Below are positions 43,762 to 53,520 of a DNA stretch of 64,000 nt, in pieces. Each line of letters begins with the position of its first letter. The first letter of the stretch is position 1. A program made the translations under genes and the position numbers. The DNA lies in the NCBI RefSeq assembly GCF_003201865.1, contig NZ_QJJJ01000009.1:1-64000 (forward strand). Reading direction: 5' to 3'. The notes beneath the pieces were generated by a model that was given only the letters and a program-made list of their open reading frames with translations, was not told the origin of the DNA and searched no databases. The stretch is from Methylobacterium sp. B4 (GTDB lineage Bacteria > Pseudomonadota > Alphaproteobacteria > Rhizobiales > Beijerinckiaceae).

Positions 43762-45849
43762 ATGACCGCCGACACCGCACGCGACCTCTACGAACCGTCC
43801 CGCGCCGCCGGCCCGGCGGCGAACCCCTTCGACGCGCCCGCGTGGTCGACGCCCTTCGGCCTGCCGCCCTTCGAGGCAATCCGGCCCGAGCACTACGTGC
43901 CGGCCTTCGCCTCCGCCCTGAAGACGCACGAGGCGGAGATCGCTTCGATCGCCGGAAATGCCGAGGCACCGAGCTTCGCCAACACCGTGGCGGCGATGGA
44001 GCGCGCGGGGCAGGCGCTCGACCGGGTCGCCAACGTGTTCTTCAACCTGACCGGCAGCGATACCAGCCCCGAATTGCAGGCGATCGAGCGGGCGGTGGCA
44101 CCGCAGCTCGCCCGCCACGGGAGCGCCATCACCCTGAACCCACAGCTCTGGTCCCGGCTCTCGGCCATCGACGCGGAAGACCTGGGCGCCGAGGAGCGGC
44201 GGGTGCTCGACCGTTACCGCAGCCGCTTCCGCCGGGCCGGCGCCGACCTCGCGCCGGAGGCGAAAGCCCGCCTTGCCGAGATTGCGACCCGGCTCGCCGA
44301 ACTCGGCACGCAGTTCAGCCAGAACGTGCTCGCCGATGAGCGCGGCTTCGTGCTGCCGTTGGCGCGTGAGGACGATCTGGCCGGCCTGCCGCCCTTCCTG
44401 CGCGACGCCGCCGCCGGAGCGGCCGCGGAGCGGGGAGACGGGCACGGCCACGTCATCACCCTGTCGCGCTCGCTGATCGAGCCGTTCCTCGTCTTCTCGA
44501 CCCGGCGGGACCTGCGCGAGCGGGCCTATCAGGCCTGGATCCGGCGCGGCGAGAACGGGGACGAGAGCGACAACCGCGCCATCGTCTCCGAGATCGTGCG
44601 GCTGCGGGCCGAGCGGGCGCGGCTGCTCGGCTTCGAGAGCTTTGCACACCTCAAGCTCGACGATGCCATGGCCGGCTCGCCCGACGCGGCGATGGAGCTT
44701 CTGCGCAACGTCTGGAAGCCGGCGCTCCAGCGTGCGGCCGCTGAACGCGAGGCGCTTCAGACGCTGGTGCGGGCGGAGGGCCACGACTTCGCCCTCGAAG
44801 CCCACGACTGGCGCCACTACTCGGAGAAGCTCCGGAGGGCCGAGCACGACCTCGACGAATCCGAGATCAAGCCGTATCTGCAGCTCAAAGGCATGATCGA
44901 GGCCGCCTTCGACACCGCCTCGCGCCTGTTCGGGCTGCGCTTCGAGGAGGTCGCGGACGTTCCGCGCTATCATCCGGACGTGCGGAGCTGGATCGTGCGC
45001 GACGCCGACGGCTCGGAGATCGGCCTGTTCCTCGGTGACTACTTCGCCCGGCCCTCGAAGCGCTCCGGCGCCTGGATGAGTGCCTTCCGCTCGCAGGAGC
45101 GGCTGAACGGCGAGATCCGGCCGATCATCGTCAACGTCATGAACTTCGCCCGCGCCCCGCGGGGCGAGCCGACGCTTCTCTCCTTCGACGACGCACGCAC
45201 CCTGTTCCACGAGTTCGGCCACGCCCTGCACGGGCTTCTCTCCGACGTGACCTACCCGCTGCTCTCGGGCACCGCGGTCTCGCGGGACTTCGTCGAGTTG
45301 CCCTCCCAGCTCTACGAGCACTGGCTGCAGCAGCCGGAGGTGCTGCGCGCCCATGCCCGCCACGTGACGACCGGCGAGCCGATGCCGGCCGCGCTCCTTG
45401 AGCGCCTGCTGGCCGCCGCGAACTTCAACCAGGGCTTCGCCACCGTTGAGTACGCGGCCTCCGCCATCGTCGACATGACGCTGCACCTTTCGGCGGCCGG
45501 CGAGGACGGGCTCGACGTCGTCGCTTTCGAGGCGGACGCGCTGCGGCGCATCGCCATGCCGGCGGAGATCGCGGCGCGTCACCGCGCGCCGCATTTCGCG
45601 CACATCTTCTCGGGCGACGGCTACGCCGCCGGCTATTACAGCTATCTCTGGTCGGAAGTGCTCGACGCCGACGCCTTCGACGCCTTCCGCGAGGCGGGCG
45701 ACATATTCCACCCGGAGACGGCGCAGCGCCTGCGCCGGATGATCTACGGCGCGGGCAACCTGCGCGACGCGCGCGAGGCCTACACCGCCTTCCGGGGACG
45801 CCTGCCGAGCATCGAGCCGTTGCTGAAGAAGCGGGGACTGGCGGCGTAG
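43762..45849 (+). CDS. M3 family peptidyl-dipeptidase (Dcp-like)
   Basis: This 695-aa cytoplasmic metallopeptidase has the thimet-oligopeptidase zinc motif FHEFGHALHGLLS (His483, Glu484, His487). The third ligand lies in the downstream FVELPSQLYEHW. The C-terminal part has GYAAGYYSYLWSEVLDADAF, typical of Dcp. The length (about 680-700) fits peptidyl-dipeptidase Dcp better than oligopeptidase A, but OpdA-type specificity cannot be excluded. Confidence 0.85.
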   Translation: MTADTARDLYEPSRAAGPAANPFDAPAWSTPFGLPPFEAIRPEHYVPAFASALKTHEAEIASIAGNAEAPSFANTVAAMERAGQALDRVANVFFNLTGSDTSPELQAIERAVAPQLARHGSAITLNPQLWSRLSAIDAEDLGAEERRVLDRYRSRFRRAGADLAPEAKARLAEIATRLAELGTQFSQNVLADERGFVLPLAREDDLAGLPPFLRDAAAGAAAERGDGHGHVITLSRSLIEPFLVFSTRRDLRERAYQAWIRRGENGDESDNRAIVSEIVRLRAERARLLGFESFAHLKLDDAMAGSPDAAMELLRNVWKPALQRAAAEREALQTLVRAEGHDFALEAHDWRHYSEKLRRAEHDLDESEIKPYLQLKGMIEAAFDTASRLFGLRFEEVADVPRYHPDVRSWIVRDADGSEIGLFLGDYFARPSKRSGAWMSAFRSQERLNGEIRPIIVNVMNFARAPRGEPTLLSFDDARTLFHEFGHALHGLLSDVTYPLLSGTAVSRDFVELPSQLYEHWLQQPEVLRAHARHVTTGEPMPAALLERLLAAANFNQGFATVEYAASAIVDMTLHLSAAGEDGLDVVAFEADALRRIAMPAEIAARHRAPHFAHIFSGDGYAAGYYSYLWSEVLDADAFDAFREAGDIFHPETAQRLRRMIYGAGNLRDAREAYTAFRGRLPSIEPLLKKRGLAA

Positions 45850-45870
45850 AGAGCGCCTCACTGGAGCGGG

Positions 45871-46128
45871 TCAGGCGGCATTCTTGATGCCGCCGCGCAG
45901 CGACAGGTCGATCGGACCGTCGAGGACCGGCAGCGGGCGGGATTCACGGTTCGACTGCCGCGCGTGATGAGCCCGGAGCAGCGTGGTCCGGTCGCGAAGA
46001 TGCGCCTCGACCCGCCCGTTCATCCGGGCGACGAGGCCGGTCAGGGTGTCGAAGCCTGCGGTGAGAGCGTGGACGGCTGCGCCCATGCCGGAGGCGGCCA
46101 TGTCGGCCGGCTTGCGAAAGATGCTCAT
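45871..46128 (-). CDS. Hypothetical small protein
   Basis: This 85-aa protein of unknown function begins MSIFRKPADMAASGM and ends in a polar DLSLRGGIKNAA tail. It has an amphipathic centre (HALTAGFDTLTGLVARM) and a basic His-containing stretch, with no signal or motif. It lies alone, 21 bp from the convergent end of the M3 peptidase. Confidence 0.45.
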   Translation of the reverse strand: MSIFRKPADMAASGMGAAVHALTAGFDTLTGLVARMNGRVEAHLRDRTTLLRAHHARQSNRESRPLPVLDGPIDLSLRGGIKNAA

Positions 46129-46667
46129 CTGGGACCGTGGATGCGGGGGATCTGGGTCCGCAGATAGGGCGGAAACCGATGCGTCAGCCGCGGCCGAACG
46201 CAGCATCCGATGCGGGGAACCAAGTGCACTCGACGATCTTGACCGCAGCTGTGCTGAATACGACAAACTACAACCAGCGCTTAAGCTGTTGAGGCTCTGC
46301 GCACGATTGCCGACGCGCCATCATCCCGGGCGTCTTCATTTTTATCATCCAAACGGCCCATCGGCGAAAATGCCGTGTGGAAATGCACTCTAAACAACAG
46401 CGTATGCCACGAAATGCCGACGCCGTGCTTGCGACGTGGAACCGACGGAACTCGGGTTTCCGCAGCATCCATTTAGATCGCGACCGCATGGGCGGGTGTC
46501 GCGCTTTTCCTGAAAAGGCCGCAGCCTGGTTTGCTCCGGCTCCCCTCACGAGGACGAAGAGAGCGACGAAACCCTATCGCTGCTCCTCTCCCTCGAAGCC
46601 GAGCCGGGATGATGCCGAGACGTCTCAAGAGACCTCTGCCAGCGCCACCCCGTCTCAGGGAAACCGC
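46129..46667. other. 539-bp gene-free stretch between ftfL and the 85-aa gene
   Basis: No credible gene was seen. The only open frames are short, rare-codon and cover both strands equally. The interval looks more AT-rich than its flanks around 46230-46440 (for example TCTTCATTTTTATC). It must contain the promoter for the minus-strand 85-aa gene, but I could not assign one, and ftfL has no clear U-tailed terminator here. Confidence 0.5.
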
Positions 46668-48341
46668 TTAGAACAGTCCGTCGATCTGACCGTTCGCGTC
46701 GAGCCGGATCGTGTCCGCCGCCGGCACCTTGGGCAGGCCCGGCATGGTCATGATCTCACCGCAGATCGCCACGACGAAGCCGGCGCCCGCCGAAAGGCGC
46801 ACGTCGCGCACCGAGACGAGATGGCCGGACGGCGCGCCGATCAGGGTCGGGTCGGTCGAGAACGAGTATTGCGTCTTGGCCATGCAGATCGGCAGGTGGC
46901 CGTAGCCGTCCTTCTCGAAGCCGGCGAGCTTGGTGGCCGCCTTCGACTCGATCTGGATGTCGGCCGCGCCGTAGAGCTTGGTCGCGATCGCCTTGATCTT
47001 GTCGGTGAGCTTCGTCTCGGTCTCGTATGCGAAGGTCAGCGGCTTCTGCTCGCCCTCGGCGAGCTTGACCACGGCCTGGGCCAGCTCCTCGGCGCCCGCG
47101 CCGCCGTCGGCCCAGTGCTTGCAGGTGATGGCCTCGACCTGAAGACGGTCGCGGCACAGCTCCTTCAACTTGGCGTGCTCGGCGTCCGTATCCTGGAAGA
47201 AGTGGTTCACGCCCACCACCACCGGCAGGCCGAAGCTCCGCACGTTCTTCACGTGGCGCTCGAGATTAGCGAAACCCTTCTCCAGCGCGCCGAGATTCTC
47301 GCCGGCCAGATCCTTCTTGTTGACGCCGCCATGCATCTTGAGGGCGCGGATCGTGGCGACGATCACCACCGCCGAAGGCTTGAGGCCGGTCTGGCGGCAC
47401 TTGATGTCGATGAACTTCTCCGCGCCGAGATCGGCGCCGAAGCCGGCTTCCGTCACCACGTAGTCGGCGAGCCGCAGGCCGGTCTGGGTGGCGATCACCG
47501 AGTTGCAGCCGTGGGCGATGTTGGCGAAGGGACCGCCATGGATCAGGGCGGGGTTGCCCTCCAGCGTCTGCACGAGGTTCGGCTGCAGCGCGTCCTTGAG
47601 CAGGACGGTCATGGCGCCGGTGGCCTTCACGTCGGCCAGCGTCACCGGCTTGCGGTCGCGGGTCTCGGCGATGACGATGCGGCCGAGGCGCTCTTCGAGG
47701 TCGGCCAGATCCCTGGCGAGGCAGAACACCGCCATCACTTCGGAGGCGACGGTGATGTCGAACCCGTCCTCGCGCGGGAACCCGTTGGCGACGCCGCCGA
47801 GCGACTGGTTGATGGCGCGAAGCGCCCGGTCGTTCATGTCGACCACACGGCGCCAGTGGATGCGGCGCACGTCGATGTTCAGTTCGTTGGCCCAGTAGAC
47901 GTGGTTGTCGATCAGGGCGGCGGCCAGCGAGTGCGCCGAGGTGATGGCATGGAAGTCGCCGGTGAAGTGCAGGTTGATCTGCTCCATCGGCACGACCTGC
48001 GCCTTGCCGCCGCCGGCCGCGCCGCCCTTCATGCCGAAGCAGGGGCCGAGCGAGGGCTCGCGCAGGCACATCACGGCCCGCTGGCCGATGCGGTTGAGCG
48101 CATCGCCGAGGCCGACCGTCGTCGTGGTCTTGCCCTCGCCCGCGGGCGTCGGCGAGATCGCGGTGACGAGCACCAGCTTGCCCTCCGGCTTGCCCTCCAG
48201 CGATCGGATGAAGTCGTGGTCGATCTTGGCGATGTGCTTGCCGTAATTGTGCAGGGCCTCATCGGGGATGCCGAGCTTCTCGGCGACTTCGGCGATGGGC
48301 TTCAGCGTCGCCGCGCGGGCAATCTCGATGTCTGAGGGCAT
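46668..48341 (-). CDS. ftfL: Formate--tetrahydrofolate ligase
   Basis: This 557-aa enzyme ligates formate to tetrahydrofolate with ATP, giving 10-formyl-H4F. In methylotrophs it is the entry of formate into assimilation. The start [16 protein letters not shown], the ATP loop [13 protein letters not shown] (about residues 63-75) and [20 protein letters not shown] match the family. The end [17 protein letters not shown] is also canonical. The length is identical to the well-studied M. extorquens FtfL, to which it looks very similar from memory. The ATG at 48341 follows GAGAGAA. A close relative, not necessarily AM1 itself, is indicated by several apparent substitutions. Confidence 0.95.
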   Translation of the reverse strand: MPSDIEIARAATLKPIAEVAEKLGIPDEALHNYGKHIAKIDHDFIRSLEGKPEGKLVLVTAISPTPAGEGKTTTTVGLGDALNRIGQRAVMCLREPSLGPCFGMKGGAAGGGKAQVVPMEQINLHFTGDFHAITSAHSLAAALIDNHVYWANELNIDVRRIHWRRVVDMNDRALRAINQSLGGVANGFPREDGFDITVASEVMAVFCLARDLADLEERLGRIVIAETRDRKPVTLADVKATGAMTVLLKDALQPNLVQTLEGNPALIHGGPFANIAHGCNSVIATQTGLRLADYVVTEAGFGADLGAEKFIDIKCRQTGLKPSAVVIVATIRALKMHGGVNKKDLAGENLGALEKGFANLERHVKNVRSFGLPVVVGVNHFFQDTDAEHAKLKELCRDRLQVEAITCKHWADGGAGAEELAQAVVKLAEGEQKPLTFAYETETKLTDKIKAIATKLYGAADIQIESKAATKLAGFEKDGYGHLPICMAKTQYSFSTDPTLIGAPSGHLVSVRDVRLSAGAGFVVAICGEIMTMPGLPKVPAADTIRLDANGQIDGLF

Positions 48342-48608
48342 TTCTCTCACCGTCGTTTCTTGTCACACGGGCTCTGGGCCCGTCGCACGGCCAGCGAACC
48401 GGGCCCGGCCGTCGTCGCGCCGGGCAGGCTCACTTGCGAGCCGAGCCTCCCGCTTCGGCGTTGGGCGCCTCAGCGTATAGGTCCGGCCACGATTCACCGA
48501 TCTTCGCATTGTGAGCGAAATGCAGGGGAATTGCCTCTCGGATTTTTTTGATCCGCACCGTGAAGTTTTTCAGAGGACGAAGGGCGCTCGATCCTCCGAC
48601 GGAGCGGA

Positions 48609-48830
48609 TCAGCCGGTCATCGCGCTGGCGGTGTAGCCCGCCTTGGTGAGCGCCTGGGCCACGTCGAGGCTCTGCGCGCGGGTGGTTGCGGTAACGCGGC
48701 CGTGCTCGACATCGACCGCGACCTCCGCATCCGGGTCAAGACGGCGGATCGTGCGGCGCACGGCCTCCGCGCACCCCTGGCAGGTCATCCCGTCCACGCG
48801 CATCGTCAGTTCGATCGGACTCTGGTCCAT
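48609..48830 (-). CDS. Solo heavy-metal-associated (HMA) domain protein
   Basis: This 73-aa protein is a single HMA domain with the metal site GMTCQGCAEAVRR (Cys17, Cys20). The ferredoxin-like beta-alpha-beta pattern extends to the end. It is a probable cytoplasmic copper chaperone (CopZ-like). A GGAGG ribosome site lies 8 nt upstream of the ATG. It is between ftfL and the EAL gene with no copper ATPase beside it. Confidence 0.85.
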   Translation of the reverse strand: MDQSPIELTMRVDGMTCQGCAEAVRRTIRRLDPDAEVAVDVEHGRVTATTRAQSLDVAQALTKAGYTASAMTG

Positions 48831-49110
48831 CGCGGCACCTCCTGCTCTTCGGTCGCGTGGCATCTGGCTCCGGGCGGGCCGCCGGCAAGGCGGCCTCGGG
48901 GCGCAGTCTTTCGGAGACGGAATGCACGGGGAGAAAGCGGGCCACCGGCTTGCGGCGGAGAGCCGGCTCGGCGACATTATGGTTACGACGAGCCGAAGGC
49001 GTCACCGAATGGCGCCCGGCGCGTTATCGCCACACGCTCCGCGGGTGCACTCCCGCTTCGTGCGACGGAAACCCGGCCTCGGCCGCCAGAAAGAAACGCG
49101 TCGATCGCCG

Positions 49111-50589
49111 GTGAAGACACCGAAAGCCCGAACGATCCGCCCGCGCGGCACCCCGTGGATCCTCGGCCTCATCGGCATCTTGATCCTCGTTCCGCTGGCC
49201 CTCGTCGCGCCGCTCGCAGCGGCGGTCGCCGTCTCATGCCTCGCGATCACCGGGGGCTTGCTGCTCTGGCGCCGTCTGTCGGCCATCGCCGCCGCCCAGG
49301 AGGTCGCTTCCCGGGAGATCGGCGTGATCTCCCAGCGCCTCGTGAAGCTCGAAGCCGTTGCGGCAGCCCTGGTCCAGGGGCGCGGTCAGGCCGAGCCGCC
49401 CGCCCCTTCCGCTGCTCTAGCTCTCGAAGCGCTCGACGCGCGGCTGAACGCGGGCATCGAGGAGGTGACGGCGGAGATCGGCATCCTCAGCGGCATCGTG
49501 CGGGAACTGGCAGCCGTGGTGGCCGCGCAGGATGCGGACATCGCCGGCCTGAAGGCGCCCCGCCCCGCCCCGGCGCCGGTGCGGCAGACCCAGACTATGC
49601 CAGAGGCCGTCACCGAGACGATCCAGCCGGTGCCGCTGCCGGCCGCCTCCGTTCTTCCGAATCCCGAGCCCGTGGCACCGCCCATGCGGCTCGTGCCGCG
49701 CACGTCCCCGCCCGCCACCCGCGCGCCCGACCCGCTTCTCGGCATCGGCGACGAGCGCTCCCTGATCGACGCCTTCGATGGCGAAGGCCTCGAAGTCTAC
49801 CTGCAGCCGGTGGTGACCCTGCCGCAGCGCAAGGTCGTGGCCTACGAGGCACTGGCGCGGCTCAAGATCGGCGAGGCGGTGCTGGCCCCCGAGAGCTTCC
49901 TGCCCGTGCTGGAGCGGCACGGCCGGACCACCGCGCTCGACCGGCGCATGCTCCAGCGCGTCGCCACCATCGCGCGTCATCTCCAGGGGCGCGGCAGCCC
50001 CGCCGCGGTCAGCTACAGCCTGACGCCGCACTCGCTCTACGAGCCGGGCTTCCTGCGCTCCCTCGGGCGCCTCGTCAGCGAAGGACCGGAACTCGCCGGC
50101 CGGGTGGTGATCGCCCTGCCGCAGGTGAGCTGGCGCAACCTCGACGCCGAGCAGGCCTCCCTGCTGGCGGGCCTTCGCGGGCGGATCGGGTTCGTGATGG
50201 ATCGGCCGATCGACCTGCGCTTCGATCCGACCGCCCTGGCCGAGCGCGGCATCGCCCAGGTAAAGGTGACGGCGGCGATGCTGCTGCGACCGCTCGACCG
50301 CACGGCGATGCCGGACATCGCCCTGGAGGATCTGGTCTCCTCCCTCGCCCGGGCCGGTATCCGGCTCGTGGCGACCGGCGTCGAGACGGAATCGGAGGTG
50401 CCCGACCTGATCGATCTCGACGTGCCGCTCGCCCAGGGCGCGATCTTCGCGCCGCCCCGCGCCGTGCGGTCCGAGGTGCTGTCCGCCCCGACCGATACCG
50501 CGCCGCCGCTGCCGCCCTCGCCCGATCCGCCGCCGAGCCCGCCGCCGCAGCGCCGCCCCTTCCGGGATTTCCTGCGCCGGGCGGGTTGA
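49111..50589 (+). CDS. EAL-domain protein with transmembrane anchor, probably degenerate
   Basis: This 492-aa protein has two N-terminal spans (WILGLIGILILVPLALVAPLAAAVAV in outline), then a coiled-coil stretch and a Pro-rich linker. A C-terminal EAL domain begins LEVYLQPVVTLPQRK. The EAL triplet itself is kept (AYEALARL), but the usual 'NLS', the ITE and the DDFG metal-binding motifs are replaced (VSYSLTPHSL, IALPQVSW, FDPTALAERG). It is therefore unlikely to hydrolyse c-di-GMP and may bind it or act structurally. The tail is a run of Pro/Ser repeats. The GTG at 49111 is tentative. Confidence 0.65.
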   Translation: MKTPKARTIRPRGTPWILGLIGILILVPLALVAPLAAAVAVSCLAITGGLLLWRRLSAIAAAQEVASREIGVISQRLVKLEAVAAALVQGRGQAEPPAPSAALALEALDARLNAGIEEVTAEIGILSGIVRELAAVVAAQDADIAGLKAPRPAPAPVRQTQTMPEAVTETIQPVPLPAASVLPNPEPVAPPMRLVPRTSPPATRAPDPLLGIGDERSLIDAFDGEGLEVYLQPVVTLPQRKVVAYEALARLKIGEAVLAPESFLPVLERHGRTTALDRRMLQRVATIARHLQGRGSPAAVSYSLTPHSLYEPGFLRSLGRLVSEGPELAGRVVIALPQVSWRNLDAEQASLLAGLRGRIGFVMDRPIDLRFDPTALAERGIAQVKVTAAMLLRPLDRTAMPDIALEDLVSSLARAGIRLVATGVETESEVPDLIDLDVPLAQGAIFAPPRAVRSEVLSAPTDTAPPLPPSPDPPPSPPPQRRPFRDFLRRAG

Positions 50590-50614
50590 GACGAGGGCCG
50601 CTCAGGCCTTCGCT

Positions 50615-50842
50615 TCAGGCTTTGGCCGCCTCTCGCTCCAAGCGCCGCCGCAACCGGGTTGCGCCGTAGACCTGGGCCAGACGTCGGCGCGCCGCGTGGA
50701 CCGGCGGCGCCTCGCGCTCGACGCGGGCGGCGGCGATCACGAGAAGCGTCGTCGCGATGGAATGATGAAGCCGCCCCTGCGCATGGGCGCGGTCGAGGGC
50801 GTCGCCGGATGTGCGATCCGGCGGCAGATCGATGCTCGCCAT
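50615..50842 (-). CDS. Hypothetical small protein
   Basis: This 75-aa basic protein (many Arg and Ala) begins MASIDLPPDRTSGD and ends RLRRRLEREAAKA. AGGGG lies about 8 nt before the ATG. No motif or signal was seen. It lies after cheZ on the same strand, so it could be a third gene of that unit. Confidence 0.45.
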   Translation of the reverse strand: MASIDLPPDRTSGDALDRAHAQGRLHHSIATTLLVIAAARVEREAPPVHAARRRLAQVYGATRLRRRLEREAAKA

Positions 50843-50958
50843 GGTCCAGCCCCTGCGAGATCCATTCTCGGGATCCCGGCTCCTTCTTCGGGGAGGAGAG
50901 TGACGGCTTTTCGTACGCCCGATGGCGGGAAGGCGGCAGCTTGGCCGTAAGCGGGGCC

Positions 50959-51495
50959 TCAGGCGAAGAGGGCGTCGATCGCGTCCTGCGCCGTGGCGGG
51001 GCCGCCCTTTTGCGGGCCGTTGAGCAGGAGCGACTCGTTGCGCGTCCGGCGATCGACCTCCAACTCGTCGATGCCGCTGGCGTCGCGGGCCTTCACGGCG
51101 GAGCTGAACCGCGCCAGCCGGCCTTCGAGCTGGCTCATCGCTTCCGCGACCTTGCCGATGCGCTGGCCCGTGATGTCCTGGAAGGCGCAGGCCTCGAAGA
51201 TGTCGTAGATCCTGGCTTCCACCGCCGCGCGGTACCCCGGGCCGTCGGGCAGGCCGAGGATGGTCTCGGCCGCACCCATGATCGAGTCGGTCGCGCCGGC
51301 GGTCGCCGCGACCACCTCGCTCAGCTCCTCGTGGACCATCGGCAGGCGGTCGCGGGTCAGCTCGTTGGCCCGCAGCAGCGCGATCGCGTCCCGCAGGTTC
51401 GAGATGTAGTCGGCGATGTCGAGGAGTTCCTTGACCATCACCGAAGGGTTGGAGGTCTGCGACCGGGCGTCGCGTGCCGATGCCGTCGATCTCAT
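50959..51495 (-). CDS. cheZ: Chemotaxis protein phosphatase CheZ
   Basis: This 178-aa protein matches CheZ in the conserved helix ACAFQDITGQRIGKVAEAM (about residues 103-121), which contains the catalytic Asp and Gln region (QDITGQ). The upstream long helix and the C-terminal ATAQDAIDALFA fit the CheY-binding tail. It dephosphorylates CheY-P. CheY is encoded just upstream on the same strand, which supports the assignment. The protein is slightly shorter than E. coli CheZ, as in alphaproteobacteria. Confidence 0.8.
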   Translation of the reverse strand: MRSTASARDARSQTSNPSVMVKELLDIADYISNLRDAIALLRANELTRDRLPMVHEELSEVVAATAGATDSIMGAAETILGLPDGPGYRAAVEARIYDIFEACAFQDITGQRIGKVAEAMSQLEGRLARFSSAVKARDASGIDELEVDRRTRNESLLLNGPQKGGPATAQDAIDALFA

Positions 51496-51607
51496 GGATG
51501 ATCTCTCGAGGGATCTTTCGTGTCTCGGGCTTGCGGTGCCGCGTTCCGCGCTTGCCCCGGCGGAGGGCCGCCCGGTTCGGGCGGCCGCACCGGAGGCGAG
51601 GCGGAGG

Positions 51608-51991
51608 TCAGGCTCCGCAGACGGCCTCGATCTTCGACTTCAGCGTCGCGGCGTTGAACGGCTTGACGATGTAGTTGTTCACGCCGGCCTTCTTGGCGGC
51701 GATGACGTTCTCGGTCTTCGACTCGGCGGTGACCATGATGAACGGCGTGGTGCGCAGGCCCTCGTCGGCGCGCACGTGGCGCAGCAACTCGTAGCCCGTC
51801 ATCGGCTCCATGTTCCAGTCGGAGATGACGAGGCCGTACTTGCGGCCCTTGAGGCGAGCGAGCGCCGCCGTTCCGTCGGAGGCATCGTCCACATCCTCGA
51901 AGCCGAGCTGCTTGAGGAGGTTGCGGATGATGCGCACCATGGTTTGGTAGTCATCGACCACCAGGATAGGCATGCTGAGGTCGAGGGCCAT
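51608..51991 (-). CDS. cheY: Chemotaxis response regulator CheY
   Basis: This 127-aa receiver domain has the acidic pair VVDDYQTM, the phosphoacceptor Asp58 in VISDWNMEPMTG, and VTAESKTE. The switch lysine is in YIVKPFNA. The DWNMEPMTG-type motif and length fit a flagellar-switch CheY. The 112-bp gap to cheZ and the shared strand suggest one operon, although the rest of a chemotaxis cluster is absent here. Confidence 0.9.
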   Translation of the reverse strand: MALDLSMPILVVDDYQTMVRIIRNLLKQLGFEDVDDASDGTAALARLKGRKYGLVISDWNMEPMTGYELLRHVRADEGLRTTPFIMVTAESKTENVIAAKKAGVNNYIVKPFNAATLKSKIEAVCGA

Positions 51992-52302
51992 GTGAAACGA
52001 GCTCCGGTTGTCCCTGGTCGGTGCTGGGGGCGCACCATCCTCTGACGCGAGCGCGGTCGCGTGGGCGAGCGAGGACGGCGCTGCCTTCCGTCCCCGGGAC
52101 CATAGTTCGGAGCGACTTGCGAAGCGGTTAATCGCGCCGGCCGCGAAAACCGTGACGTGCGCGCTGGCCGGGCCCGTCGCTTGACCGGGCAAGCCGATTT
52201 CGCCAAGTCTCCGCCCGCGCGGCACCTCTCCGCCCGCGCGCCGGCAGCGGACGCACCCACCCTGCCCCTTCAAGCCTTGCAGTGATCCGATCGCAGGAGC
52301 CG
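51992..52302. other. Divergent gene-free stretch between cheY and ribF
   Basis: This 311-bp stretch holds the promoters of cheY (minus) and ribF (plus). I see a possible minus-strand -10 TATGGT near 52110 but no good -35. No riboswitch (for example an FMN aptamer) was recognised upstream of ribF. Confidence 0.45.
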
Positions 52303-53316
52303 ATGCCGTCAGGCGATGAGTACGCCGCGCCGCCCGAGCGGACCGATGCCGCAGCCGGGCGCAGGCCGTTCGCGATCTGCCGCGAGGACGACGCGGTGCC
52401 GGCTCTCCTGGCGGGCGCCGTCGCGGCCCTGGGCAATTTTGATGGTGTGCATCGCGGCCACCGCGCGCTGATCGAGGCCGTGCGCCGGGAGGCGGGCACG
52501 CATCCCGCCGCCGTGCTGACCTTCGAGCCGCATCCGCGCGCCTTTTTCGCACCCGATCAGCCGATGTTCCGCCTCACCGGCCCGCGGGCCAAGGAAATCG
52601 TGTTCGCGCGGCTCGGTCTCGACGGGCTGATCGTGCGCCGGTTCGATCGCGTGCTTGCCGGCACCAGCGCCCGGGACTTCGTGGAGGGCTGCCTTCGCGA
52701 CGATCTCGGCCTGTCCGGCGTGGTGATCGGCCACGATTTCCATTTCGGCCGCGGCCGCGAGGGCTCGCCGGGCGTGCTGGCCGATCTCTGCGCGCAGGCG
52801 GGGCTTGGTTGCCGCATCGTTCCGGCGGTTTCGGCGGAGCCCGGCGACGCGCCGATCTCCTCGAGCGCGATCCGGGCGGCGCTGGCGGCGGGCGACGTGG
52901 CACGGGCCAACGCACTGCTCGGTTACCGCTGGTTCGTGCTGGCGCAGGTGCGCCACGGGGACAAGCGCGGACGCACCCTCGGCTACCCGACCGCCAACCT
53001 CGCCCTCGACGCCTGCGGGCTGGCGCACGGCATCTACGCGGTGCGGGTGCGCCTGCCCGACGGCAGCCTGCACGATGGCGTGGCGAGCTACGGCCGCCGC
53101 CCGACCTTCGACGACGGGGCGCCACTCCTCGAAGTGCACCTGTTCGACTTCTCGAGCGACCTCTACGGCCAGGAGGTGGCGGTCGAATTGCTGGCCTACC
53201 TGCGCGGCGAGGAAAGGTTTTCGAGCGCCGAGACGCTCGTCGCGCAGATGGATGTGGATTCCGCGCGCGCGCGAGCGGCGATCGGGATGGATCGCGCGCC
53301 GTCGATGCTGGGCTGA
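52303..53316 (+). CDS. ribF: Bifunctional riboflavin kinase/FAD synthetase
   Basis: This 337-aa enzyme makes FMN and FAD from riboflavin and ATP. The N-terminal FAD-synthetase half has AALGNFDGVHRGHRAL (nucleotidyl-transferase HxGH-like) and VIGHDFHFGRGREG. The C-terminal riboflavin-kinase half has GRTLGYPTANLAL and VASYGRRPTFDD. The ATG at 52303 lies after AGGAG (3-nt gap); a GTG at 52282 is an alternative. The length is normal. Confidence 0.9.
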   Translation: MPSGDEYAAPPERTDAAAGRRPFAICREDDAVPALLAGAVAALGNFDGVHRGHRALIEAVRREAGTHPAAVLTFEPHPRAFFAPDQPMFRLTGPRAKEIVFARLGLDGLIVRRFDRVLAGTSARDFVEGCLRDDLGLSGVVIGHDFHFGRGREGSPGVLADLCAQAGLGCRIVPAVSAEPGDAPISSSAIRAALAAGDVARANALLGYRWFVLAQVRHGDKRGRTLGYPTANLALDACGLAHGIYAVRVRLPDGSLHDGVASYGRRPTFDDGAPLLEVHLFDFSSDLYGQEVAVELLAYLRGEERFSSAETLVAQMDVDSARARAAIGMDRAPSMLG

Positions 53317-53491
53317 GGACGGATCAGGCGGACGAGGTACACCTCGCACGTTGCGTCACGTCAGGCTGGAAAGGCTCGCGTCCGTGCTGCCTGAATCGCT
53401 ATGCTAGGGCTCGCGATGACGGAGAACGCGGCGCCGTAGCGAGCTCCAACGAGGCAACCCGGCGGCGCACCGCTCCCGGATGAGCAGGCAT

Positions 53492-53512
53492 GGCCGCCGT
53501 CGCTCGGCGGCC
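53492..53512 (-). terminator. Terminator-like stem-loop after the hydroxyacid dehydrogenase
   Basis: GGCCGCC and GGCGGCC form a perfect 7-bp stem with a 7-nt loop, just beyond the stop of the minus-strand gene. There is no T-run, so the function as a terminator is uncertain. Confidence 0.4.
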
Positions 53513-53520
53513 GATTCGTG

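Noticed and set aside
46268..46549. 93-codon minus-strand ORF in the gap after ftfL
   Set aside because: It is rich in rare codons and Met/Arg/Trp, has no ribosome site and no plausible homology.
46377..48335. Long plus-strand open frame opposite ftfL
   Set aside because: It is antisense to the well-conserved ftfL and shows no domain.
48540..48608. Imperfect hairpin GATCC...GGATC after the HMA gene as terminator
   Set aside because: The stem is interrupted and has no T-run on the minus strand.
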